64,000 nucleotides of DNA from Caccoplasma sp905210875 (GTDB taxonomy: Bacteria; Bacteroidota; Bacteroidia; Bacteroidales; UBA11471). Shown in pieces: positions 27,001 to 35,633 of the stretch. Numbering within the stretch: position 1 is the first letter of the stretch; the number at the start of each line of letters is the position of its first letter. Position numbers and translations under genes: made by a program. The stretch is taken from positions 2,790,001 through 2,854,000 of the forward strand of contig OZ007034.1 of the NCBI GenBank assembly GCA_963931635.1, given 5' to 3'. The notes under the pieces were generated by a model. That model had not been told where the DNA came from. It saw only the letters and a list, made by a program, of their open reading frames with translations, and ran no database searches.

Positions 27001-28351
27001 ACGTGGCACTGCGCACGACATTTCCGGCTCCTGCTATTACCTCCTCATCCATTTCTGTCGAAGAAAGATGTTTCCCGGCAAGCCGCTTGCCATAAATATG
27101 GGCAAGGATTCCTTCGAGTATGACAATCGAACCATCGACGACAATACCAAAATCGATGGCCCCCAAGCTCATCAAGTTGGCCGACACGCCAAACAGTCTC
27201 ATCATTATAAATCCGAACAACATGGCAAGAGGAATGACCGATGCTACAATGATGCCGGCACGCACATTGCCCAGAAAAAGTATCAGCACAACAAAAACAA
27301 TCAATGCGCCTTCTATCAGGTTGCGTATTACGGTTGCAATATTTCGGTTCACCAGTTCGGAACGATTCAAATAAGGCTCAACACTAATACCCTCGGGGAG
27401 CATCTTCTGTACCTGGTCTACCCTTTTTTGGAGCTCCTGTGTCACAACGTTCGCGTTGGCACCTTTCAACATCATGGCAATACCACCGACACACTCACCT
27501 TCGCCGTCTTTAGTCATGGCTCCGAAGCGTTTGGGCGAACCATATCTCACCTTGCTGATATCGCTCACTCGCACAGGAATCCCGCCACGGTTTGCAACGA
27601 CAATCTGCTCGATGTCTTCCAAACTCTCAATCATACCCTCGGAGCGTATATAGTATGCCTTGGCATCTTTTTCGATATAACTTCCGCCCGTATTTTGGTT
27701 ATTTTTAGTGAGTGCATTGAATACATCGCCGATGGTTATGTTCAACGAATATAGGGCATCGGGGTCGACAGCCACTTCGTATTGTTTCAGATATCCGCCA
27801 AAACTATTAATCTCCACTATACCCGGGATACCCGACAACTGTCTTTTTACAATCCAGTCCTGAATGGTACGCAACTCCATGGCATCGTATTTCTTTTCAT
27901 AGCCGGGAGCTACTTTCAACACATACTGGTAAATCTCTCCCAAGCCGGTAGTAATCGGCATCAGTTCTGGCGTACCCAACTCGGGCGGTATTTCACCCGA
28001 CACAGCCTGTATTTGTTCGTTGATTAACTGTCGTGCATCAAGTACAGGCACATCTTCTTTAAATACCACTGTCACCAAAGAGAGCCCAAAGCGCGATACT
28101 GAACGTATCTCTTCTACATTCATGATATTGCTCATACTCACCTCGATAGGGAAGGTAATGAGTTGCTCTACTTCCTGAGGTGCAAGCGTAGGCGAGACGG
28201 TAACGATTTGCACCTGATTGTTTGTAATATCGGGCACGGCATCAATAGGCAAGGTCCACATCGAATAGATGCCTCCTACCAACAACAGCAGTGTAGCCAA
28301 AGCTACAAACATTTTTTTCTTAATAGAGAAGCTGACAATTTTATCAAACAT
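24008..28351 (-). CDS. CusA/CzcA-type metal RND pump fused to a TolC-like channel
   Basis: At 1447 residues this protein is far longer than a usual RND pump. Residues 1-1045 are a CusA/CzcA pump: MFDKIVSFSIKKKMFVALATLLL, then the TM4 motif DFGIVVDGSIVILEG, whose DFG and D residues are typical of divalent-metal pumps rather than drug exporters. From residue 1047 (MAKNLSKVSLVALLIALPFMANA) a signal-peptide-like stretch begins a TolC-like outer-membrane factor of about 400 residues. There is no stop between the parts. Long CusA-TolC fusions occur in Bacteroidetes. Whether they stay fused or are cut at the internal signal is not clear; a TolC barrel must reach the outer membrane, so cleavage is likely. 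The metal cannot be named, but the DFG form points to Zn/Co/Cd/Ni more than Cu. Confidence 0.88.
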   Translation of the reverse strand: MFDKIVSFSIKKKMFVALATLLLLVGGIYSMWTLPIDAVPDITNNQVQIVTVSPTLAPQEVEQLITFPIEVSMSNIMNVEEIRSVSRFGLSLVTVVFKEDVPVLDARQLINEQIQAVSGEIPPELGTPELMPITTGLGEIYQYVLKVAPGYEKKYDAMELRTIQDWIVKRQLSGIPGIVEINSFGGYLKQYEVAVDPDALYSLNITIGDVFNALTKNNQNTGGSYIEKDAKAYYIRSEGMIESLEDIEQIVVANRGGIPVRVSDISKVRYGSPKRFGAMTKDGEGECVGGIAMMLKGANANVVTQELQKRVDQVQKMLPEGISVEPYLNRSELVNRNIATVIRNLIEGALIVFVVLILFLGNVRAGIIVASVIPLAMLFGFIMMRLFGVSANLMSLGAIDFGIVVDGSIVILEGILAHIYGKRLAGKHLSSTEMDEEVIAGAGNVVRSATFAAIIILIVFFPILTLKGIEGKYFTPMAKTLVFCIIGALLLSLTYVPMMASIFLKRTISSKRTFADKFFERLNRAYKKTLDFCLRHGWETLASAFALLIASLFIFTRLGAEFIPTLDEGDFAMQMTLPAGSSLSKSIEISLAAEKKLKQDFPEIKHVVAKIGTAEVPTDPMAVEDADVMIVMKPFSEWTSAASRAEMVEKMKKSLESISGAEFNFSQPIQLRFNELMTGAKADIAIKLYGEDMEELYAKAKEAARYIEQIPGASDVIVEQAMGLPQLLIHYDRGKIARYGIDIEELNTIIRTAYAGEIAGVVFENERRFDMVVRLDNQKVKDLNIDKLFVRSSEGIQIPVSEVASIDLEEGPLQINRDATKRRVAIGVNVRDADIQQVVAQISETLDKNVKLQPGYYFEYGGQFENLQNAIDTLSIVIPIALVLILLLLFFAFKSVVYSLVVFSTVPLSLIGGIIALWIRDLPFSISAGVGFIALFGVAVLNGILMINHFNDLRKRNKYPMSTDKIIYKGCPHLLRPVVLTGLVASLGFVPMAVAQSAGAEVQRPLATVVIGGLIVSTILTLIVIPVFYRLVNANTLLWKRRHNGNMAKNLSKVSLVALLIALPFMANAADGQTRLVSLDEALDIAMQNNPRLKIAGADIERSRAAKGEVWDGGSTSFSYSWGQLNDTYRKDHEIVIEQSLGSFLTPFYKNALVNTLITKGEHYRDLVKKEVVAEVKRCWYYYQYACQVKSLYDEQEQLSQKLRESGELRYQQGDIDLAERNMIAAAASDIHTRWMQACEEVQLAARRFTWACYSPDDILPRDTVLTIQPFMAELMPISHNYIGYFTAQVQEKKDMLRIERSKFFPEFSVGYTQQKIYPLNRLNAWTVGVSAPLLFFPQRSRSKQAKVDLRIAEWENESNCKQLENKVEELYRQIAQQRRSLDYFQNAALKEASSLQESALLKFKESETDIATLVQSLNSAREIMRNYIETIYNYNVSILEIELYTD

Positions 28352-28390
28352 TTGCCTTACAGTTTAAATAAAACTAAACTTTATTTCAGG

Positions 28391-28398
28391 CAAAATTA
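28391..28398 (-). promoter_or_regulatory. Candidate -7 box for the CusA operon
   Basis: On the - strand this reads TAATTTTG, a fit to TAnnTTTG, 40 bases before the pump start. The remaining part of the gap to 28678 holds an imperfect stem at 28642-28668 (CCGATTGG/CCAATCGG) but no gene. Confidence 0.4.
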
Positions 28399-28678
28399 AA
28401 TCGCGTAAACCTTTTTAATAAAACAGCTTCTCTCGAAACGGACAAATTTACCGGTGAACCGCCCAACTTTTGATGTGAAATACTTCAAGGCGACTCTCCT
28501 GCTCTATCGTCTGATATTTTCTCTCAAACGGTCTCTCGGAACCGGCAGGCACTCACTCTTGTATAGTGCTGTAACATCGCCACACTTTTTCTATTGTTAA
28601 GGCATGAAAATTCTTTACCCTCCGCTTTCCGGTGTATGAACCCGATTGGGAGAAATAAATCCAATCGGTGCCCCTCTG

Positions 28679-29356
28679 TTACACCAACAATGTGTCGATT
28701 GTCCGATCAGAGACATTCGGCAGAATCTTTTTAAGTTGAGACATAATCCGCTCTCGCGACTCTTCTGGCGTATGATTGGGATGACAAGCCGATTTTCCCC
28801 ATAAAATCTCAGGGGTAGTGAGCAAAGCCCTCCCCCAACCATATTTGTGTCCATGTCTATCACGAGGATACACAAAATCTTCGGTGACAATATAGCAACC
28901 CATTTCCAGTCGGCCCAGATAAGAATCAAACCGGCTTCTCATTTTCGGCCCCGTAAAGCCACATTCCACACGCAAGTCTTTAACCGTAAGGCTACCGTTA
29001 CTTTTCAAAATATCCAGAATACACGCTTCCACACTTCCATCTTCGGGGTAAGGATAAACACTGCGTCGGAAATTACAAAAATCGGGCCACCACTCCCGGC
29101 TGACAAAGGCTGCTTTACGACGGATAAACTTACCGTATGCACACTCGCTTTCCTGCAATATAGAACCTTTCCATTCCCATAACGGCCACTCCCATCCGCC
29201 ATCAGGAGCCGGCCTATATCGGCAATCTTCATCTACCGCTTCATCGGCCGACCAGCCGATAATGCCCAAGCTCAACAACGGCAAGAATCCGACCTCATTG
29301 ATGTAATCAATCAGTTCAGGGCATGAATGTAAAAAACCTTGTTTCATTTGGCACAT
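28679..29356 (-). CDS. AlkZ/YcaQ-related winged-helix protein
   Basis: The 225-residue protein lacks a signal peptide or membrane segment. Residues 30-100 carry several tryptophans (GGWEWPLWEWKGSIL, SREWWPDF), and residues 105-160 look like a winged helix (ILDILKSNGSLTVKDLRVECGFTGPKMRSRFDSYLGRLEMGCYIV). This layout recalls the AlkZ-related proteins that share part of the YcaQ DNA glycosylase fold. The full AlkZ catalytic region is not recognisable, so a DNA repair activity is only a suggestion. A second ATG at 29347 is a possible start. It precedes the FKBP gene on the same strand with no shared function evident. Confidence 0.5.
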   Translation of the reverse strand: MCQMKQGFLHSCPELIDYINEVGFLPLLSLGIIGWSADEAVDEDCRYRPAPDGGWEWPLWEWKGSILQESECAYGKFIRRKAAFVSREWWPDFCNFRRSVYPYPEDGSVEACILDILKSNGSLTVKDLRVECGFTGPKMRSRFDSYLGRLEMGCYIVTEDFVYPRDRHGHKYGWGRALLTTPEILWGKSACHPNHTPEESRERIMSQLKKILPNVSDRTIDTLLV

Positions 29357-29453
29357 CTCTAATTAATGACTTCAATGATTACTTTCAGACGACAATCACA
29401 CACGATTGTTGCAAGACATTATAAACTCAGAGGATATATGTTGATGCCTCTTT

Positions 29454-29852
29454 TCAAGCAATACCCAGCAACTCAATCTCAAAGACAAGCGTCGAGCCAC
29501 CGGGAATGCCGGGTTGTGAAAACTTTCCGTATCCCATCTCGGCAGGAATATACAGCTCCCACTTATCACCGATACACATGTGCTGCATCGCGATAATCCA
29601 ACCCTCAATCAAGTCGTTCAGGCGGAACGCTATGGGCGTTCCACCACGGCTGCTGTCAAATTTCTTGCCGTCGATGGTCCACCCCGTATAGTGAGCGGTA
29701 ACGACGCTCCTGAGGTTCGGGTGTTTTCCATCGTTCCGACCATCGGCTATCACTTTGTAAAACACACCTTTAGGAAGTGGCTTGACCCCCTCCTCTCTTG
29801 ATTTGGCCTCCAACCAGTCGCGGTTGGCCTGCATATATTCCTGTCGGTTCAT
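29454..29852 (-). CDS. FKBP-type peptidyl-prolyl cis-trans isomerase
   Basis: This 132-residue protein is a single FKBP domain: VVTAHYTGWTIDGKKFDSSRGGTPIAFRLNDLIEGWIIAMQHMCIGDKWELYIPAEMGYG, ending PGGSTLVFEIELLGIA. The active-site aromatic and aspartate positions (Y in HYTG, FDSS) are present. There is no signal peptide, so it acts in the cytoplasm as a protein-folding helper. A short helical N-terminus (MNRQEYMQANRDWLEAKSREEG) precedes the domain. Confidence 0.92.
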   Translation of the reverse strand: MNRQEYMQANRDWLEAKSREEGVKPLPKGVFYKVIADGRNDGKHPNLRSVVTAHYTGWTIDGKKFDSSRGGTPIAFRLNDLIEGWIIAMQHMCIGDKWELYIPAEMGYGKFSQPGIPGGSTLVFEIELLGIA

Positions 29853-30088
29853 AAATCCAAAGATTTAATTCGTACACGCACATCGAAGACATCGGCTCAA
29901 TCGTCTGAACTCGCCATCTGTCGTGACAGACAAAAATAGGAAATCTTCCCGACAATCGGCCCACTTTTTACAGCGGAAACGGAAACAAGCCACATCGAGA
30001 CTGGAATTTCCGGCATCTCAGCGGCCAACTTTATCAATTTGGTACAAAGAAAGATAATTTTGGTATCTGCAAGCCCAACCGGCTATCC

Positions 30089-30096
30089 TATCTTTG
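30089..30096 (+). promoter_or_regulatory. Candidate -7 box for the radical SAM pair
   Basis: TATCTTTG fits TAnnTTTG. A TTTG at 30059-30062 lies 26 bases upstream, slightly longer than the usual spacing. The rest of the 320-base gap (29853-30175) has no recognisable gene. Confidence 0.45.
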
Positions 30097-30175
30097 CAAT
30101 AGATAAAAAACCCTCTTCACACAAGGTAAAAGCCGATATTCGTTATTCAGAAAAAACGCATTAAAGAACTACTCC

Positions 30176-30853
30176 ATGACGGTATGCATTAAATCTCTGA
30201 TACAGAACATGAACATTGTGGTAGGCTGCACAATCGGGTGTGGCTACTGCTATGCCAGGAATAATTGCAACAGATTCGGCATGACCGAGAACTTCTCCGT
30301 GCCGGAGTATATGGCCAGGAAGTTGCGCCTCATGGACAATCCGAAACCACACGTCTGGTTGATGACAGGCATGAGCGATTTCTCCGACTGGACATCGGCG
30401 TGGAAAAAAGAGATCTTCGACCGCATGGCACAGAATCCTCAACATGCCTACATTTTCCTGACAAAACGACCCGAACGCGCCCACTTCAAGACCGACAACG
30501 AGAACGCATGGATGGGGGTCACCGTGACCCGGGCATCGGAGAAGAAACGGCTCGATGACTTGAAGACACACATCGAGGCAAAACATTACCACGCCACATT
30601 TGAGCCTCTTTTTGAAGATATAGGCGAAATAGACCTGAACGGGTATGAATGGGTTGTCGTAGGAACAGAAACCGGAAAAAGAAAAGGCAAAATCGACGCC
30701 AAACCCGAATGGGTGCTTCATATTGTGGAACAGGCCAGGAAAAACAACATACCCGTTTTCATGAAAGAAGACCTCCTGCCCATAATGGGCGAAGAAAACA
30801 TGATACAGGAACTGCCACAACAATTCATAAAGAAAGTATGGAAAAAGAGATAA
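30176..30853 (+). CDS. Radical SAM mobile pair protein A
   Basis: The 225-residue protein has the radical SAM cysteine motif CTIGCGYC, a short CxxxCxxC, near residue 20, and a TIM-barrel-like core with HVWLMTGMSDFSDWT and AYIFLTKRPERAHF, like DUF5131/Gp37-type proteins. It overlaps the next gene by 16 bases. Two adjacent radical SAM proteins of these lengths match the 'radical SAM mobile pair' A and B seen in Bacteroidetes and Clostridia; their reaction is not known. The cysteines bind a 4Fe-4S cluster that cleaves S-adenosylmethionine. Confidence 0.75.
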   Translation: MTVCIKSLIQNMNIVVGCTIGCGYCYARNNCNRFGMTENFSVPEYMARKLRLMDNPKPHVWLMTGMSDFSDWTSAWKKEIFDRMAQNPQHAYIFLTKRPERAHFKTDNENAWMGVTVTRASEKKRLDDLKTHIEAKHYHATFEPLFEDIGEIDLNGYEWVVVGTETGKRKGKIDAKPEWVLHIVEQARKNNIPVFMKEDLLPIMGEENMIQELPQQFIKKVWKKR

Positions 30854-31713
30854 TCAAAGAGATCAACGTTCAGAGTGTCATGACCAAATCTTCGTTACCA
30901 GTGGGAGGTTTCTCGGTCAATCCGTATGTAGGCTGTCCACATGCCTGTAAATACTGTTATGCCTCGTTTATGAAACGATTTACGGGACACCCCGAAGCCT
31001 GGGGAACATTTCTCGACGTAAAACACTGGAAACCCATTGACAAGCCGCACAAATACGATGGACAGCGAATTGTCATAGGTTCTGTCACAGATGGATACAA
31101 TCCTTACGAAGAAATATTCGGCAGGACACGGAAACTGCTGGAAGAACTAAGTGGGACCGATGCCGAAATTATGATTTGCACCAAGTCGGACCTAGTGTTG
31201 CGCGACCTCGACCTGCTGAAACACTTTCCCAAAGTAACCGTATCATGGTCGGTCAACACACTCGACGAGCAATTCAGGGCCGACATGGACCGAGCTGTGA
31301 GCATTGAACGCAGACTGGAAGCCATGAAACAGGTCTACCAAGCCGGTATTCGCACCGTATGCTTCGTCTCCCCCATCTTTCCCGGCATTACCGACGTAAA
31401 GGCAATTATCGACCATGTCAAAAACTTTACCGACCTGATATGGCTGGAAAATCTGAACCTACGGGGCCAGTTCAAAGGAAGTATCATGAATTACATACGG
31501 GAAAAATATCCGTCGCTTGCCCCACTCTACGACGAAATCTATAACAAGAAACGGCAAGAATACTGGCAATGCCTGGAACAGGAAATCTCGGCATACGCCC
31601 AACAAGAGGGATATCCCTACCGCATAAATGACCTCCCCTATGGACGCTCTCAAAAAGGGAAACCCGTCATCGTCAACTACTTTTACCACGAAAAGATAAA
31701 GTTACACAGATAA
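30838..31713 (+). CDS. Radical SAM mobile pair protein B
   Basis: The 291-residue protein starts at an ATG inside the end of pair protein A. Its radical SAM motif is CPHACKYCYASFM, followed by GHPEAWGTFLDVK, IVIGSVTDGYNPYEE, IMICTKSDLVLRDLDLL and VCFVSPIFPGITD, the pattern of the SPL-like/DUF1848-type radical SAM group. A longer upstream reading exists but overlaps the first gene by about 200 bases and is not likely. The two proteins probably act together on one unknown substrate. Confidence 0.75.
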   Translation: MEKEIIKEINVQSVMTKSSLPVGGFSVNPYVGCPHACKYCYASFMKRFTGHPEAWGTFLDVKHWKPIDKPHKYDGQRIVIGSVTDGYNPYEEIFGRTRKLLEELSGTDAEIMICTKSDLVLRDLDLLKHFPKVTVSWSVNTLDEQFRADMDRAVSIERRLEAMKQVYQAGIRTVCFVSPIFPGITDVKAIIDHVKNFTDLIWLENLNLRGQFKGSIMNYIREKYPSLAPLYDEIYNKKRQEYWQCLEQEISAYAQQEGYPYRINDLPYGRSQKGKPVIVNYFYHEKIKLHR

Positions 31714-31802
31714 ACCGTCGCCGATTGTAAAAACGGCCAAAATCTCATATAGACGGTCGTTGGGGAGTGGACATTAAACCGCTGTCTTCCATGGACTTCT
31801 CA

Positions 31803-32717
31803 TTACCTGACAGAGGCCATAAACTCACCGATTGTCTGCCCTGTCATTTGCTTGAAAAAGCGCATTAAATGATTAGGCTCTGAAAAATGCAGACGATAGG
31901 CAATCTCTTTTACCGACAAATCGCCAAATAAGAGATCGCTCTTCACCTCTTGCAACAGACGCTGCTTCAACAGATGGACTGCCGACAAGCCAAACTCCCT
32001 CATGACGGCCTTGTTGAGCGAAACCCGGCTGATATTCATCATCTCGGCATAATCGGTAACACGAGTCTTCTCGGCAATGTTCTTTTCAAGAAGCTCTTTA
32101 TACTGATAGGCATAATTATTCAGAGGGGGCACAAATGGCAGTCCGAAACGGTCTGCATAGAACCGGTTCAATAATAGCAGGAACTGATATAGACAGGCAA
32201 CAATCATGTGATAGCTATCGGCAACAGGCTCCCGCAACTCGTTTTTTATTTGAAGCAGAAGCCTCAGAAAAGGCGACATCGCCTCTCTGTTCATGTCAAA
32301 ATCTGTGGGATAATCGTGCTGATAGCAGTACAGCAGCCTATACATAAAATATTTGTCCGACAGAAAATTATTTATAAACTCCTCTTGAAAGATAAGAAAC
32401 GTATAGTCCAACTTATCCAAATCGACATGCCATTCCTGCAACTGGAAAGGCGATATGACCAGCACCATGTCGGGGTGCAGCTCGACTCTCTTACCGGCCA
32501 AGAGCATATATCCTTCGGCCCGACGGAAGAAATAGAACTCAAAAAAATCTGTCTTATACTGCTTGCTAAGATTAAACCAACCCGGCTTCTCAGAATTATC
32601 GGCCGTATTTAATAGAAAATCTACGCCACAAGCACTTTTTGAATATTTCAACAGGGAAACAGGCTGCCCCATTTCTCCGAGAAACACCCCTACTCTGTTT
32701 TTCTGTCTCATTACCAT
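31803..32717 (-). CDS. AraC-family transcriptional regulator
   Basis: This 304-residue protein has an N-terminal cupin-like domain (residues 10-110, FFEFYFFRRAEGYMLLAGKRVELHPDMVLVISPFQLQEWHVDL), a helical linker, and a C-terminal AraC domain (KTRVTDYAEMMNISRVSLNKAVMREFGLSAVHLLKQRLL, then LSVKEIAYRLHFSEPNHLMRFFKQMTGQTIGEFM). The ligand and target are unknown. It is convergent with the radical SAM pair and not closely linked to any operon. Confidence 0.85.
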   Translation of the reverse strand: MVMRQKNRVGVFLGEMGQPVSLLKYSKSACGVDFLLNTADNSEKPGWFNLSKQYKTDFFEFYFFRRAEGYMLLAGKRVELHPDMVLVISPFQLQEWHVDLDKLDYTFLIFQEEFINNFLSDKYFMYRLLYCYQHDYPTDFDMNREAMSPFLRLLLQIKNELREPVADSYHMIVACLYQFLLLLNRFYADRFGLPFVPPLNNYAYQYKELLEKNIAEKTRVTDYAEMMNISRVSLNKAVMREFGLSAVHLLKQRLLQEVKSDLLFGDLSVKEIAYRLHFSEPNHLMRFFKQMTGQTIGEFMASVR

Positions 32718-32991
32718 ATCCGTTTATTACACATGACAAATCTTTGGTAGTGTTTCATTTAGTGTATCCAAAAAAAATCTTCAGATTTTTTAGTTTGAAA
32801 ACCATGATAGAAGAGTTGGCCGTTCCTTGCCAAGAATATCCAACTCACTTATACCACATCAGTTCTCATTAGCACGCTCTATCACGCATGTCTCAACGAG
32901 GAGCGCCCCCATCAGGAAAAGACATCTGTGCAAAACTGGTACTAAAATCGACATTGTGTCCAAGCAAAGATTCTCGTATCGACAAAGATAA

Positions 32992-33022
32992 CTCTTTTAT
33001 CGACAAGCCTTCGATAAAAGAG
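32992..33022 (-). terminator. Hairpin after the M48 peptidase gene, probable terminator
   Basis: A perfect 12-bp stem (CTCTTTTATCGA at 32992-33003 with TCGATAAAAGAG at 33011-33022) with a 7-base loop lies 10 bases after the peptidase stop. The T-run after it is weak (TTATCTTTG on the - strand). The rest of the gap 32718-32991 has an A/T-only stem at 32772-32791 and no gene. Confidence 0.45.
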
Positions 33023-33031
33023 AAAATCGCA

Positions 33032-34738
33032 TCAATCATACACGATAGCACCACGACGGGCCTCATCGCCGGGTTGTTGCGCTTGCCGATCACGTTGATA
33101 GACATATTTCAGAAATGCAATACGATAAGCCATTGTCGGATGATCGTCCGTCTTGGCCGACTTCATGTATAAATCGTTCTCGTCCAGTAGTTGAAGCGCC
33201 ATAATGTAGGCATATCCACCCAATCCGATGGCTTCACAGAATCTGTAAGCCATCAGGTCTGACTGAATTTCCTGCTCCCGGGAATATTTAAATTGAAAAT
33301 AGTAAGCTTCCGACGTAATGGCATCATAGAGACGGGTCGAGGTAAGACCAATATTATCGTAGTACGACTGATCATACTCAACACCATTTGCCGCTCCATA
33401 CATGGTGGTTGCCGTCATCGTCGCCGCATACAACCCAGCTGCAATACCTCCCCATATCTTGCGTTTCCGCTCTTTCTCATACTGTTTCCAAAGATTCAGC
33501 AATGAATGTTGACACAAAAAATGAGTCATCTCATGCGCACAGACCCCAAGAAGCAGATGGTTATTGAAATTATATTTCAACACAAGACCACTGGTTAAAT
33601 ATATATGTCCATAGGGTGTCGCAAAGGCATTTGGATCACTAGCCGGATAAATCCGGAAATCAAGAATTCCAATTCCACTACCACCTGTAAGAGAACGCAC
33701 AAGACCGCTCTCGATTTCGCCGGGCTTAAAGGGCGCACACCGCTTCAACGACAGAAAGAACGCATTCTGACCCGACTGTAACTCGTCCAACGCTTTCTGC
33801 AGCATCTTACGTTTCCGCTTCTTCCCTAACTCCGCCTGCAATTCCACATACGATGCGTCTCTACACATTAGCTGCTGCCAGAAGTCAACGGCAGCATTTG
33901 TTGGGACAGGGAATACTCTCGCGACATCATCGATATCATACTTCTCCAAGTATTCTATAAACTGATTCCGAGTCCTTCGGCTTAAATCCAACTCCATCAA
34001 CACGGTTTCGCAATTCAACAAGTGGTTGTAATCATCGGTAGCCTTATCATATCCACATTTACTCGACAAATACAAAAGATTCATGCCCTTATTTTCTTCC
34101 CCCATAAAAAAAGAGTTATAGGCATAGAGATACAATTTCTGCCCCAGCAAATCCTTATTATCGGACAGAAACACTTGGGTGATGTCCAATCCCGCCCGTT
34201 TCAGATAATCGTAAAAGTAATCTGCAAATACACTATCGGCCTCTTCATAACGATAGGATTCATACAACGAAACCGAATAAATGCCATTATAGTATACCGA
34301 CAGAGTTTTCCCCTTGGCCTCAACCTGCTCCCGGTACCGCGCAAGATAATCGACCGCCCGCGCATACTTGCCTAGATAGTAGTAACACTCTCCACGCATC
34401 GGAACAAACAGACTGTCTAAACCTCTCAAAGGATAACGGTGCTCCCACCTCTCGCAAAAAGCCAGACACTCGTCGTATTTCTCTACATATATGAAACAAT
34501 CGGCACAATTACGCAACGTAGCCTTAGAGAGCGAATCAGCCCCTTCCAATTCAAGTACATAACCATAAGCCTTTTCATAATCACCAACAGACAAAGCAGA
34601 TTTTAACCTCTGAGGAAGAGAGAGAGTCAAAGACGAGTCTCGATCAACAGCATCAGTACACGTCGCATCTTGCGCAAAGAGATCATGCGGTAACGCAAGC
34701 AATAACAATGTCAGAAAGATTCCTGATATCAGTTTCAT
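33032..34738 (-). CDS. Exported M48-family metallopeptidase with helical repeat region
   Basis: The 568-residue protein begins with a signal peptide (MKLISGIFLTLLLLALPHDLFA). Residues 30-270 look like TPR-type helical repeats (LKSALSVGDYEKAYGYVLELEGADS, YYLGKYARAVDYLARYREQVE). The C-terminal part is an M48 peptidase: AHEMTHFLCQH near residue 400 gives the HExxH zinc site, and SREQEIQSDLMAYRF supplies the third ligand. IGLGGYAYIMALQLL and DDHPTMAYRIAFLK close the domain, as in BepA/Oma1-like peptidases. It probably acts in the periplasm on envelope proteins. The start at 34738 was chosen for the signal peptide. Confidence 0.82.
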   Translation of the reverse strand: MKLISGIFLTLLLLALPHDLFAQDATCTDAVDRDSSLTLSLPQRLKSALSVGDYEKAYGYVLELEGADSLSKATLRNCADCFIYVEKYDECLAFCERWEHRYPLRGLDSLFVPMRGECYYYLGKYARAVDYLARYREQVEAKGKTLSVYYNGIYSVSLYESYRYEEADSVFADYFYDYLKRAGLDITQVFLSDNKDLLGQKLYLYAYNSFFMGEENKGMNLLYLSSKCGYDKATDDYNHLLNCETVLMELDLSRRTRNQFIEYLEKYDIDDVARVFPVPTNAAVDFWQQLMCRDASYVELQAELGKKRKRKMLQKALDELQSGQNAFFLSLKRCAPFKPGEIESGLVRSLTGGSGIGILDFRIYPASDPNAFATPYGHIYLTSGLVLKYNFNNHLLLGVCAHEMTHFLCQHSLLNLWKQYEKERKRKIWGGIAAGLYAATMTATTMYGAANGVEYDQSYYDNIGLTSTRLYDAITSEAYYFQFKYSREQEIQSDLMAYRFCEAIGLGGYAYIMALQLLDENDLYMKSAKTDDHPTMAYRIAFLKYVYQRDRQAQQPGDEARRGAIVYD

Positions 34739-34755
34739 GACAGCCATATATATGA

Positions 34756-34790
34756 CAAAAATAGGAATTATTTTTGATATAATAAACAAA
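34756..34790 (-). promoter_or_regulatory. Candidate promoter of the M48 peptidase gene
   Basis: On the - strand the box TATTTTTG (34763-34756) lies 23 bases after a TTTG (34790-34787), matching the Bacteroidetes -33/-7 pattern with a slightly long spacer. The rest of the 440-base gap 34739-35178 holds nothing I can identify; it marks the change from core genome to AT-rich island. Confidence 0.45.
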
Positions 34791-35267
34791 ATTAAGAATA
34801 TAGACAATTATAAATAAAGTTACTCAATATAACCCAGAATCTTCCCCATTATAACTTCCGGCATCCTCTTCCATACTAGCCACGGCCAGCCTATCCTCTC
34901 CATCAACAAACCGTTTGGGCTTACCCCCCTTATGCCAAACATTTCAACCGGACCTATTACAATACCAGCCCCTGCAACTTGCCAAACACAGTTGTTCTCA
35001 TGCAATTACTTGCTGATGCAGTATGTGTACATCGTTGATTATCAATAGTATAGCGCTCTAAAAGGTACAACCAGCAGGTTGGCAAGTATCTGAGAATGTG
35101 TAAGTTAGTGATTTTTAGCACCATTCTCGGCATGTACCTCCATTTTGGAAAGTAAAAGTAAGTGTAATTTCTTGAATATCAAAATGTGCGGTACAAAAAC
35201 TTGTGAAAAATGCCGATTTTTGATGAGAAAAGGTACAAAAATAGCCCTGAAACCGAGAGCCACATTA

Positions 35268-35528
35268 TGATTATTTTGCGAAGTACTCCGTCTTCAACCA
35301 ATAGGCATAAATCGGGGTCCTGGAACGAGATTTCAGCAGCCTTATTATCCAATATATCATTCTTGATAAGGGCAGCCTTTGAACGGGATATTGAGGTCGT
35401 TGAAGAGATTTGATAGCGATGCATCACTTCAGTCGAATTGATGGCCTTTTCGCAGGCAATAAGAGCTTTGAGACAGTTCAATTGCTGTGTGGTCAGTGTT
35501 TCGGTGATTGTCACAAACAACAGCCTTA
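35268..35528 (-). pseudogene. 3' fragment of an AAA ATPase gene (copy 1)
   Basis: About 260 bases are nearly the same as 44697-44955, the end of the intact ATPase gene: both encode FVTITETLTTQQLN-LKALIA-EKAI-STEVMHRYQISSTTSIS. In this copy an extra base after SFQDP shifts the end (DLCLLVEDGVLRK against IYAYWLKTEYFAK). The homology stops abruptly at about 35528, and the ATPase core is missing. The fragment sits directly upstream of abiEi, as does the second remnant at 44012. A reading frame 35520-35179 remains open but is unlikely to be functional. Confidence 0.8.
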
Positions 35529-35621
35529 TGTGGCAGCGGTTGCTATTTCTTAAGATTGTTTAAGTAGTAATATTCTGAATAGAAAAGGAAGTATTATTTC
35601 TTTTTCTGTTCAAATTATTGC

Positions 35622-35629
35622 TATATTTG
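35622..35629 (+). promoter_or_regulatory. -7 box of the AbiE operon, close to leaderless
   Basis: TATATTTG is an exact TAnnTTTG box and ends only 4 bases before the abiEi ATG at 35634. A TTTC at 35597-35600, 21 bases upstream, may act as -33 box. Transcription would start at or next to the start codon, which suggests a leaderless or near-leaderless message. Confidence 0.5.
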
Positions 35630-35633
35630 CAGT

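Noticed and set aside
28642..28668. CCGATTGG/CCAATCGG stem after the AlkZ-related gene as a terminator
   Set aside because: The stem has only 8 pairs and no T-run on the - strand.
34820..35005. 61-codon - strand frame between the peptidase and the ATPase fragment
   Set aside because: It needs a TTG start, has no recognisable motif and no promoter; chance is as likely as coding.
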